In this document: positions 12,883 through 23,700 of the stretch, piece by piece
Numbering within the stretch: position 1 is the first letter of the stretch
How the letters are laid out: the number at the start of each line of letters is the position of its first letter
From: Burhinus oedicnemus
Lineage: Eukaryota; Chordata; Aves; Charadriiformes; Burhinidae
Direction: 5' to 3'
DNA: 64,000 nt
Assembly: GCA_008921705.1 (NCBI GenBank)
Contig: VFFE01007256.1
Location: forward strand, 517,050-581,049
Notes under the pieces: model-generated
What the model was told of the DNA's origin: nothing
Database searches by the model: none
What the model saw: only the letters and a program-made list of their open reading frames with translations
Position numbers and translations under genes: made by a program

Positions 12883-15800
12883 TTAATAAAAACTTAGTCT
12901 TGTCTGTGTTGCTGATATCACTTGTGGAACTCCATCAGGCAGAATGCAAATCAGATAATTTTCACTTTATAGGACCCTCCTCAAGGAGGAAGACTTGGAT
13001 TTCTGTTTGAGATGGGAGAAAAAGACAGACAGGATATTTGTGTAACAAGAATAGTTGGTAGGACATGTGGTCATAAGGTGGTTTTGGAGCCTTATGCTAA
13101 GTAATAACATTTGCCTGCCTGTATTTCTTCAGTCCCATTGGCCTGTCAAATGAATTAATAATCGCTGTGTGAAATATAATTAAACTGAGGGTTTTTTAAT
13201 GCTGTTATTGTTCAATATAGATTTTAACTGTCACAGGATTTGAATTATAAGGTGACTGAGTGTTTACAAACATGGAAAACTTCTGCCTTCTTGACTCACC
13301 ATATGCAGGTGTTTCTGCAGTGCTTGAGACTTTTTTTTGCTCTCCAGAACCGTCTTGCATCTGACAGACTAATACATTTTACCCATGTTCTGTGTGTTGA
13401 TCTTGGATTTGTGTTTAGATTGGCTAAAAGTGTATCTTTAGGATCAGGTCTGAACAGTTTTAATTTTATATGTTCATTGACTTCTGTAGGACTGATTATA
13501 TAGTTACTGTTGTGCTTAGATGTTTTTTGGCTTCGACTCAGCTGAAGCATTACTAGAAAAACTGACTAGGAAAATCTGTATGTATTAGGAGTTAGGAGAG
13601 CAGATCCAGGTTTTGGGGGTGGGTTGTTTTCATTTTGATGTTGTTTCTAAATAAAATTTTGGAACACTTTGAGCAAGCAAAAACCTGACACCAATATATC
13701 AGCATCTTTTTATGAAAATTGTTATAACATCAAGATGAGGTTCAAGTGTAAATTTCCCGACTAAGCCTTGTATTTCAAATTAAACATGTAGTGCATGCAA
13801 AGTGTGAATATAAAAATGATTGTACTGTATCAAATAAAAGGCCAGTCTGTTCTAGCAGCATGCCCCTGATAGTAAAAAGTAATGAATGCTTAGGGAAAAG
13901 TGCGAAAACGAGGTAAACATGATGTTAATACTATTTGACTACCTTACTGCACGCTGCTGTAACCTGACAGCTTGAGCTTTTTGTTTTTCCTTTTGATCAC
14001 AGCTTGAATTTATACAAGATACCTTCTTACTTCTAATAGCTTCCCCTCCAAGCTGACTGGTTTATTAAAATTATTTCCTTTTGAACTTTCAATGTATTGT
14101 CTTTTAATCGTTGTCTTACAGCCAGTAAAGACTTTATACTTTCTGTTAAAAAGAAACTGAGATGCAACCAACTTCCTCATATTTTTGTATTTCCTCTTTT
14201 AAATTTAACCTTAGTAATGGTGTACTTCTCACTTTTGTTGTTTCTGCAGAGATAATGAATTGAAATGCCCCGTGATTCGTGAACAGTCATGGACAGTGTC
14301 TTCTGTTTAGTCTTCACATAGCACGCCCAATTTAGAGCTTTCCAGTCTAAACTGGATAAGCAAAGAATTTCTATAATCTCACTTCTAAAGGAGTTGTCAT
14401 TTTAAATCATCTGCGGTTCTGCATTTAGCATCTTTCCTTGCTTCTTCAGTCTATTAACCCTTACAAAACCATCCTTGTTTTAAGTGCCAGCAACGTGCTT
14501 CCATTTTGATTGAGATGCAGTCTATCTTTTAGAAGAACGCTTTGTTCCAGAGGTTTCCTTTTTTTTTTCTTACAATATTTTCCCAGCCATAACATTGGAT
14601 TCTTAGTCTTCAAAAGGTATCCTGAGTTGCATGAGATTCACGTGTACATTTTATTTAGTGTAATAGATGAACTCAGCTTATAAATTTTTTGCTTGTTGTG
14701 AAAAAATTTCTGCACTAGAAGTCATTTTTCAGTTTGGATAAAGAATAGAATTGCTTGTTTTTAGAAAGCTGTAAGTAGATTTGATATATGAATGTGGAAA
14801 ACTATACACACTTGTATATTTCTCTTTAGAAAGATTGAACCCCTGGGGCTATTCTAATACTGTTGTGCAATGAATGAAAGAAAAAATTGCTTGGAAGAGA
14901 AGTCATACTATCTTCCAACTCTTTATTTACCTTTTTTAGTTTATTATTGACAGGTAATGGGTATTATTTTGTTTTGTTTTTTTATAATGGAAAAGTAGAA
15001 TCCTTGCCCCACAGTGTCTTAAGGCATTGTTTTCAGGAAAGTGTTTTCAATAGTAATATATACCAATTTCACAATATTTGTATATTTTCCTTCCAATGTG
15101 AAATTGTATGGGTTTTATGAGAGTGGTAACTTAAGGGACTTCAACCAGACTGTGCTAATGTGATTTTTGTCAGGCCAGGCTAGAAACCACAGCTGGTTTT
15201 ATATTGCTTATTGAGTACTACAGTCCTGGTCAAGTCATTGTCCAGAGCAGAGAGTTGGTGCATGCTATAGTTGTTATACCCACCCCTGCGTTTTATTTCT
15301 GCAGGAGAAAGAGCAAAGCTGGTGTTTAACCTGTGTCTTTCCAAGGTGTGTGGTTGGGGTATGGCTGGGTGCACGTACAGCAGCAGAATTTTCACGGTGC
15401 TCTTGAATCTTCAAGTTCAGATATAACCGACAGTACTGCTCTTTGGGTTATTGGCAGTAGGGTGGGATTCTGTTGTTTGTCTTTTGTGGACTAGGTCTTT
15501 GTACCAGCCTTCAGGTATTTTTCCAGCTGCTGATGAAACCAAATCAGGAAGAGCCTTAGAGCTGATTTCTTCAGAATGAGGTTGTATCAAAGACTGTCTG
15601 TTCATCATGTGGTGGAGGTTGTAGAAGTGTGCCGGCAATAAAACTGTGCGGATCTCTTCTTCATGCAGTTCCAACTCTGCTGAATGTTAGAATAAGGGAG
15701 CCTTTGTTTAACCTAAAAAGGGTTTTGCAGAAAATTCTTTCATGTGATAGCTGGTACTTTTCTATAATGTTTTGAAAGTTGGTGTGGTGGCAAACTGAAA

Positions 15801-16243
15801 ACAAACCTCATTATTGTGAAAACTTTCTACGCTACATTTTTTTAATAAGCTTTTTAATTTTAGCTGGGATGTTTAATTTTAGTTAACTTGGTTCCATTTT
15901 TCATTCACTTCGTTAAGAATGCCAGTCCTGCAACATAAATCTTTCTCTTTCTGCCTCTTGCAGCTAGTTTGCAGAATTCAGTGTCAGTAGTGGATGCCTT
16001 GATCTAAAGGAAGGCTTTCAGTGATACTTTAACTTGAGAATGTTTCTTAGAAATGATGGAACAATGGAGTGACAGCCAGTTAGCTCACTAATTTCACATA
16101 CTCTAGACTTCAGGAAGCAAAGTTGAGGCTACTTGTAAAAATAATGCCACTGGAAGGTGATGTTTCATTGTACCAGACCATTTTATTTGATGGGCATCTG
16201 CAGCACACGTGTGGATGGCCTTGCCCACTGCTAGGCACACTGA
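12883..16243. other. AT-rich non-coding sequence
   Basis: Nothing recognisable. Open frames are short and none resembles a known family. No LRR-coding exon was seen on direct inspection of the + strand. Confidence 0.6.
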
Positions 16244-16499
16244 TGCCGTTCAGCATGACCTGGACAGGCTAGAGAGTTGGGCAGAGAGAAACCTCATGAA
16301 GTTCAACAAGGGCAAGTGTAGGGTCCTGAACCTTGGGAGGAATAACTCCATTCATCAGTACAGGTTAGGGATTGACCTGCTAGAAAGCAGCTTGGTGGAA
16401 AGGGACCTGGGAGTCCTGGTGGACAACAGGACAACTATGAGCCAGCAATAGGCCCTTGTGGCCAAGAAGGCCAATGTCATCCTGGGGTGCATCAAGAAG
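16244..16499 (+). mobile_element. Internal CR1 fragment (no 5' or 3' end)
   Basis: About 250 bp of the CR1 ORF2 C-terminal region, encoding [20 protein letters not shown] and onward. It is nearly identical to 17911-18157, differing at a few bases, a premature tag at 16449-16451 and an indel near 16470. It stops abruptly at atcaagaag and lacks the CR1 3' tail, so it is not an ordinary 5'-truncated insertion. Confidence 0.85.
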
Positions 16500-17614
16500 T
16501 TTGGGTGAGGGGGGTCCCAGGACCTTGGCAGGACATGCCGGGTCCATTTTGCTGCATTCAGGCTGTGTTACACCCGTTTTGTGATGGGGTGGTGATGGGG
16601 ACTGGGAGGTGAGAGGCAGCTGTGCCTGGTCCCAGCGCTCTTGTCACGGAAGGAGCAATGCACTTCATTCGTAGAGAGAAGCAGCAGTACATTTATTGAT
16701 ATAAAACAGGGATTTAACAAAGTTTGATGGTAAATGTGACAGCTTTTAACAAGATTTGACTCAGAGGTGGGAGGCAGCTGTGCCTGGTCCCAGGGCTGGT
16801 TGCCCTCCCTCCTGTCTGCAGGGTTCCCAAAATATCTTACTGCTGCTAGCAGCGGGGCAAGCACGGAGGTCAAATCGACATGTTAAATGTGAAACACGAG
16901 AGCTGGTTCCCTTGGTGTGGTGCAGACAGATCTATACGGCAGAACGCAGGTTTTGCAGGGAAGAGCAGGCATCCCCTGCACAGTCCTCTTGTATTTGGGA
17001 TATTCTCCCTCTCTGCTTCACCAGACAACGTCAGAAGCTAAGAGGTTCTTGCTCAGTGGTTGATACATCCTTATCCAGCTCTTCCTAGGTTAGCTCTATT
17101 GAGTAATTAAGCAGGAGCATCTACCCCAGATAGTCAGAAAATGAAGGGTCAGGTCCTGAAGACTGTGAAACTTAAAATAGAAAGTACTGCTGATGTCCAC
17201 TGTGCGTGTTGCATCTATTTGCTTACTGTTTTTTGAGCCATAGAGGTTTATGGCTTCAAGCTTCATTTCCTACTGCTGAGGGCTAGAAACTTGCTTCATT
17301 TCTTTTAAAGCACTGAGTAAAGACATGCAGGTAGCTGACTCCAGGAGATGGGGCTTGAAAGGAAACCGTCCTACAACTGTCTGGTGAACCATGAGTGTTT
17401 GCAGGACCACGATGTCCCCTTTCTTGTAAGTGGCCCTGTACAAGCGCGATTCCTTCCCCACGGCCCTCATGTCGCAGCCTTCACTGCACCGCGCTTCAGT
17501 TCCTCCCTTCACAAATCTAGGGGCTAGGGGAGACATCCTTCCCACTTGTGTTTGTGTGACACTTGAACAGTGTTCATGTTGCTTATACGTCAGGGACACG
17601 TCCCCTGCACAAGG
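16500..17614. other. GC-rich unclassified block between two CR1 pieces
   Basis: Moderately GC-rich and unlike the flanks. It holds a 30-bp direct repeat (16606-16635 and 16764-16793, one mismatch). On the minus strand there is atcaataaatgtactgctgc (around 16700-16680), followed by a GC-rich stretch ending gtgtaaca (about 16568), which resembles the polyadenylation end of a retroviral LTR. A 109-codon minus-strand frame at 17270-17599 has no recognised similarity. A degraded retroelement is my best guess. Confidence 0.4.
16606..16793. repeat. 30-bp direct repeat pair, 158 bp apart
   Basis: Copies at 16606-16635 and 16764-16793 share gaggtg-gaggcagctgtgcctggtcccag with one mismatch. They may be repeated units within an LTR or traces of a duplication. 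Confidence 0.85.
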
Positions 17615-18688
17615 CAGTGCCTGTGTCCCACAGCATCCTCTCAGGCAACCTTAGGCAGTGTGGGTTGGATGAATGGACAGTGGGGTGGATTGAAAACTGG
17701 CTGGCAGATAGAGCTCAGAAGGTTGTGATTAGTGGCACAGAGTGTAGTTGGAGGTCTGTGACAAGTGGTGTTCCCCAGGGGTCAGTGCTGGGTCCAGTCC
17801 TGTTCAACATATTCATCAGTGACCTGGATGAAGGGATAGAGTGTACCATCAGCAAGTTTGCTGGTGACACCAAACTGGGGGGGGGTGGCTGACACACTGG
17901 AAGGCTGTGCTGCCGTTCAGCATGACCTGGACAGGCTGGAGAGTTGGGCAGAGAGAAACCTCATGAAGTTCAACAAGGGCAAGTGTAGGGTCCTGCACCT
18001 TGGGAGGAATAACTCCATTCATCAGTACAGGTTAGGGATTGACCTGCTAGAAAGCAGCTTGGTGGAAAGGGACCTGGGAGTCCTGGTGGACAACAGGACG
18101 ACCATGAGCCAGCAATGTGCCCTTGTGGCCAATGGTATCCTGGGGTGCATCAAGAAGAGCGTGGCCAGCAGGTTGAGGGAGGTTGTCCTCCCCCTTTACT
18201 CTGCCCTGGTGAGGCCACATCTGGAGTACTGTGTCCATTTCTGGGCTCCCTGGTTCAAGAAGGACAGGGAAGTGCTGGAGAGGGCACAGCAAAGGGCTAC
18301 AAAGATGATTAGGGGACTGGAACATCTTTCTTCTGAGGAAAGGCTGAGGGACTTGGGTCTTTTTAGTCTGGAGAAGAGAAGACTGAGGGGGGATCTCATC
18401 AATGCTTATGAATACTTAAAGGGAGGATGCCGGGAGGATGGGACCAGTCTTTTTGCAGTGGTGCCCAGTGACAGGACAAGAGGTAATGGGCACAAACTTG
18501 AATATAGGAAGTTCCATCTGAACATGAGGAGGAACTTCTTTCCTTTGAGGGTGGCATAGCACTGGAAGAGGCTGCCCAGAGAGGTGGTGGAGTCTCCGAC
18601 TCTGGAGACATTCCAAACCCACCTGGACGCCGTCCTGTGCAGCCTGCTCTAGGTAGCCCTGCGCTGGCAGGGGGGTTGGACTAGATGA
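17615..18688 (+). mobile_element. CR1 LINE, 3' part of ORF2 (broken reverse transcriptase)
   Basis: It encodes the end of the reverse transcriptase: a VSHSIL block, then RQCGLDEWT and the [20 protein letters not shown] motif. The catalytic box reads FAGD instead of FADD, so it is inactive. A run of nine G (17877-17885) shifts the frame into the thumb and C-terminal part (LDRLESW to [13 protein letters not shown]), which ends with a stop near 18557. The 3' untranslated part, ending ggggggttggactagatga, runs into the N gap, so the tail is unassembled. The element is 5'-truncated, as most CR1 copies are. Confidence 0.93.
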
Positions 18689-18708
18689 NNNNNNNNNNNN
18701 NNNNNNNN
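18689..18708. other. Assembly gap (20 N)
   Basis: Twenty unknown bases directly at the CR1 3' end. Such short N runs are often placeholders of unknown true size. Sequence resumes with ggggcggg and an A-run. Confidence 0.98.
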
Positions 18709-20578
18709 GGGGCGGGACCAAAAAAAAACCCCAGACAGACCATGTCTCAAAATCTGTGAATATCAGTACTTACAGTGTTAATTTAAGAGTAGTCTGTTCT
18801 GTGCCAATTCTAAAGAGGATTAATGATATGATAAAACTCAGTGTATTCTGAAAGCAGTTTGACCTAACTTTCTTCACAGAGCAGCCACAGCCCATTTCTC
18901 TTTTGATGGTAATTGAGGTGCTAAATACAATTCTTTACTCAGAGATAAGGTAGTGTGTAGTTCTAACTGGGCATTGCATGTTATTTCATGAATCGACTCT
19001 TCTAATCATCACTTGCCTTACTGTGCTTTGTATTCTCTTTTGTGCCAATGTCTGAGGACTGTTTTCACAATGCACGAACATGTGGACTACAGTAGTTGAA
19101 GAACAGGCTAAAATCCTGGCTTACTAGCTTCACTATTTTGTTACAGAAGAAAAACCACATGATCTCAAATTCTAATTTTGGATTCAGACAACTGAAGAAA
19201 TGTATTGTGCAACTCATAGTCAAGTAGGCAGCTCTTTTTTTTTTTTTTAAAAAAAAGAACAAGAAACCAGAGGAAATTTACGTGATGCAGAGACTATTTC
19301 TTTGCCACATTTATATAATCAATTAAAAAAAGTTTGCTTGCACATTATATTTTTGCTTCTCACTCTCTCCAACCAAAAAAGCCTCTCATATCTACCTGAA
19401 ATACAACATAAAAGAGGAGACTTACTACATACCTATATCCAAGACTTACTTATATTGTTCACTTACAATTAACAGAATACATACATTACTTTTGTAAAGA
19501 TACTGATGGAAGTTTACTTTGATTTTATGGTGCTAAAATTGCAGTACTCTTTGAAGCTGAAATGTTGCAAGGGTATAAATTTATTTTTGTTGGGTTTGCA
19601 GCCCTATAAACTGTAGTCGTGGAGAAAAAGAACGTAAAAAGCTTTGGTTTAAATATGAAAACAGTCTCTGATACATATCAAACAGTAAAACTTCTGGGCT
19701 TTTCTTAATATAGTGTGAACACACATGTTAACACTTAAAAGCTTTTTTTGTTTTGCCTTTTTTTTTTCGCATAGAACTTCTGGCCTCTACACAGTTCTAC
19801 TTAAAACAACAGCAATTACTGAGATTTTATTACTTTTATGTATGAAAGGAGTTGCTTTTATACCACATCTGAACGAGCTGGTTTTCCAATGGCTTTTTTA
19901 AATGTACAAATACCTTATTGGAAAATATTCTATGTATTTCTGGCAGTGGCAGTCTGCAGTTGGTAGTTTTTCCAATATGAATTCAAATCAAATTGTCAGT
20001 AATGGTATATTTCTTGTGTACAAAGCGGACATACGTGCATGCAGTTGGAAAATGGTATACACAAAAGAAATCAATTTTAATTAGAACTTACCTTCCAGAC
20101 TATCACACAGCGAAGTAATAAATAGATGTTAAGGGCTTTTTGTGATGGCTCAGGAGTGACCACATGACATGAGAAGCAATGGCATTGTATAAAGTTCTGG
20201 TTTGCGGAGGACATTAACGTTATGTTGGTAGACTGTTAGATCAGGTGTCCTTCTGAAAGTATCAGAAAGCAGAATAAAAGCAAACATGCTATTTCTTTTA
20301 ACAGATTTCTCTGTACACTTTAGTGTTCGATTCAGTTATAGTACATACTCATTCCATCAAGCGAGATGGGGACCTAGAATTCACATATTTGAGAGAGGCT
20401 TTATCTGGGAAGGAATTCATGATGGAGATTGTAGCTTAAATTTAGATGAAATTGTAAGAGGTGGAGAATATCTTCTGGAATAGGAGAAAAGTTGTACGAT
20501 GTGCATCTCAGACTCCCCGTCACGCTTAAAAAGAAGATTATAATCTAGCCTTGCTTGTTCATTTTTCTTCCTTTCAAG
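18709..20578. other. Intron sequence before first visible LRCH2 exon
   Basis: AT-rich, with poly-T near 19232 and 19761. No exon recognised. A pyrimidine-rich tract leads into the acceptor at 20578. Confidence 0.7.
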
Positions 20579-20705
20579 TCGAAATCTTTTATCAACGTTG
20601 CCAAAATACCTGTTTGATCTTCCACTTAAAGTTCTGGTTGTCAGTAATAATAAGCTGGTCTCCATTCCAGAAGAAATTGGGAAGTTGAGAGATCTAATGG
20701 AGTTG
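20579..20705 (+). CDS. LRCH2: LRCH2 exon: leucine-rich repeats (first exon found in window)
   Basis: Acceptor ttccttt-caag before 20579 and donor gtaagt at 20706. The first base finishes a split Ser codon, so the upstream exon must end in two bases of Ser. It encodes R-N-L-L-S-T-L-P, then [20 protein letters not shown], a complete LRR with the conserved Asn ladder. The exon ends in phase 0 after MEL. Confidence 0.95.
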
Positions 20706-23700
20706 GTAAGTACAATTGTGGACCATTTTACTAAGTAAACTTGAACTATAAGCATTTTATTTATAGTATAAGAAAAATATAAATTAATAATTTTTTAAAA
20801 TATAGAACTACAAAATATAAATTCAGATACTGCTTTTTCTTAGTGTTTGAGCTCACGTTACAGGTGTAATATATTGTAGAGTTTAAAAAATCGGATTAAA
20901 CACAAATAGATATGTTGGGTCAACTAAAGCTTAAGGGGTTCACAAATAAAATTGCTCTTCAGATTATTTCGAGTCTCTCTCTTGTATGTTGTTAAAAATG
21001 GTGAATTTTTCTGTTTACCTTCCTTACAGTAATCATAATTCTATTTATTTTTCTTAATGTTATCAGGAATCTTCTTTCCAGCTGTGAAGAGTTCATCTCT
21101 ATTTACTCTTACACAAGTTATGCCGTTCCATCGTTGTTGTATTGATTTGTGTTTTGTTTTGGTTCTTTTTTTCCCATTTCTGCTATTTCTTTTATCTTGA
21201 TTGGGGTGAATAGAATGATGTGTGATATTCACAGTTTAGGTGTCTATGCAACATGATTTTATCCTATGGCATACCAAAGTTTTGTGCTTTCTCTATATTT
21301 CTTATTATTCTGTGCTTTTCTGATCATTGCTCTGTGTTAATCTCGTGTGTTTTGGAGAAGTATGTGCAATTATTCACCAGCCTGGCACTTGGACTAGGTC
21401 TGATGTTTTTGGTGGCTTTTTTCCTTTTTTCCTTTTTTTTTAATATACATGATTTCTTTGGTCATTGCAAGCAATCCTTATCCTGTTTCCAGAGTAGCTC
21501 TGTATGCCCTAGAGATTTCTTTTAACATGACCTAATTTCTGAGCTATAAATCAGCATTCTTTTTTAGTTTACATGTAATATGAGATATTCTGAATGTTTG
21601 TGAGGCTTTTCTCATGTCCTTCACTCTCTGGTGAGAAATTCTTTATGCTCACTTCAATGTCATAGGATTTCAAGGTGGGATCACTGCTATTGTTTACAGG
21701 AAGTGAATGTTTTTCAGAATCACAGTTTTGGTATTTGGGGCTTATTTTTCAAAATTGTCACACCTAGAATGTGTGCTTGATGACACAAATCAAGGACATA
21801 CTAGAGAGTTTCATTCTCAACATGAGCCGGCAATGTGCGCTTGCAGCCCTGAAAGCCAACTGCATCCTGGGCTGCATCCCCAAGCAGCATGGCCAGCGGT
21901 TCCAGGGAGGGGATTCTGCCCCTCTGCTCTGCTCTCGTGAGACCCCACTGGGAATACTGTGTCCAGCTCTGGAGCCCCCAACATCAGAAGGACATGGACC
22001 TGTTGGAGTGGGTCCAGAGGAGGCCACAAAGATGATCCAAGGGCTGGAGCACCTCTGCTATGAGGACAGGCTGAGAGAGTTGGGGTTGTTCAGCCTGCAG
22101 AAGAGAAGGCTCCGGGGACACCTTAGAGCAGCCTTCCAATATCTAAAAGGGGCCTACAGGAAATCTGGAGGGTGACTTTTTACAAGGGCATGTAGTGATA
22201 GGACGAGGGGGAATGGCTTCAGACTGGAAGAGGGGGGATTTAGATGAGATATTGGGAAGCAATTCTTGACTGTGAGGGTGGTGAGCCACTGGCCCAGGTT
22301 GCCAAGAGAAGCTGTGGCTGCCCCATCCCTGGAGGTGTTCAAGGCCAGGTTGGACGGGGCTTTGAGCAACCTGGTCTAGTGGGAGGTGTCCCTGCCCATG
22401 GCAGGGGGGTTGGGACTAGATGACCTTTAAGGTCCCTTCCAACCCAAACCATTCTAAGATTCTGTGATTTCAGTACCTGTGTAGTACCTGTTTAGAACAT
22501 ATGTAATATATCTACATTAAAAAAAAGTCGACCACTAAGCCATGTACTAGAAAGATGCTTTTTGGAAGGGAATCCCATCTGAAATTTGGTGAAGTGGACA
22601 GAGAAGAACTTGCAGTGGATGTGCACCAGTTGATCCCAAGCAGCCTGTACTTTGAGACATCTAGCTATGTGCAGACGTCGTGACTGGCAGAACTAGCCGG
22701 GCAGTGCCTGAGCTGAAGCTCTGGAAGCATATCATAGAGAAGGAGGCTGGATTCACCTGACTCAGCTTGCCTTTAAAATCAGCTTCGGTTTTTCATCAGA
22801 TACATATATTCCTGGTATCTAGTCTAGGAAGCTAGTCTCCAAAGTCAATTTTATTGAATCAGAAATAAAAAAAGTCTTGTCGCAATGTGCTTGTTGACTC
22901 AGTCTGGACTACATAGATGTTAAATTAGTGGCAGAAATAGCTGTAGTCTGTGTTCACTTGGTGCAGCTTTGTCACCCTCTAGTGCTTGTATCCAAAAAGT
23001 TGGTGGGCCTGCTATTGCTCTTTGTAAATTTTCAGGTGCATGGATTGGTACAAGATTTTTAAGGAAGAAGAATCTTTATAAAAGGAGCAGAATGCAAATC
23101 ATTTGCCAGCCGTAGTACAAGAAGTTTTTAAGTGATACAGGAACTACACCAGGAACTCCTGATTCCTAGGCTAGAGTTTTAATCTCAAAAACAGTCTTTC
23201 ATCAGTCATTGGTTTAACTTTTTTGAATTGAGTTTCTGAAACGTGAATCGCTAAATACTGAAGAAATAGCACAATCTGTTATGGTACTGCTTCCCTTTGT
23301 GGAAAAAAAACCAAGAAAGATAGGATTTTTTTTTTTGTACTATGCTTTATAGTAGTTTTGGTAGCAGTTTTCCTTTGTTTAATTTCATTTAAGATGTTCA
23401 GTTAATTTATTAATTATATCTTTCTCAGGATATTAGCTGCAATGAACTTCAGGTTCTTCCCCAGCAGATAGGGAAATTGCAGTCACTTAGAGAATTAAAC
23501 ATAAGAAGAAATAATCTCCATATGTTGCCAGATGGTAAGCTACTAGTCTTAATTTCTTTGATGTGGGTAAATTAGGTAAAGTGTTAAGATATCTGATTCT
23601 TTTTTGTTTGTTTGTTTCCCCCAATGCAGAATTAGGAGACCTTCCCTTGGTAAAGCTGGATTTTTCTTGTAATAAAATTACAGAAATTCCAATTTGTTAC

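Noticed and set aside
17270..17599. 109-codon minus-strand ORF
   Set aside because: Within the unclassified GC-rich block next to CR1. No domain recognised and no promoter or splice structure.
18047..18721. Several minus-strand ORFs of 65-101 codons
   Set aside because: Antisense shadows of the CR1 ORF2 on the + strand; one runs through the N gap.
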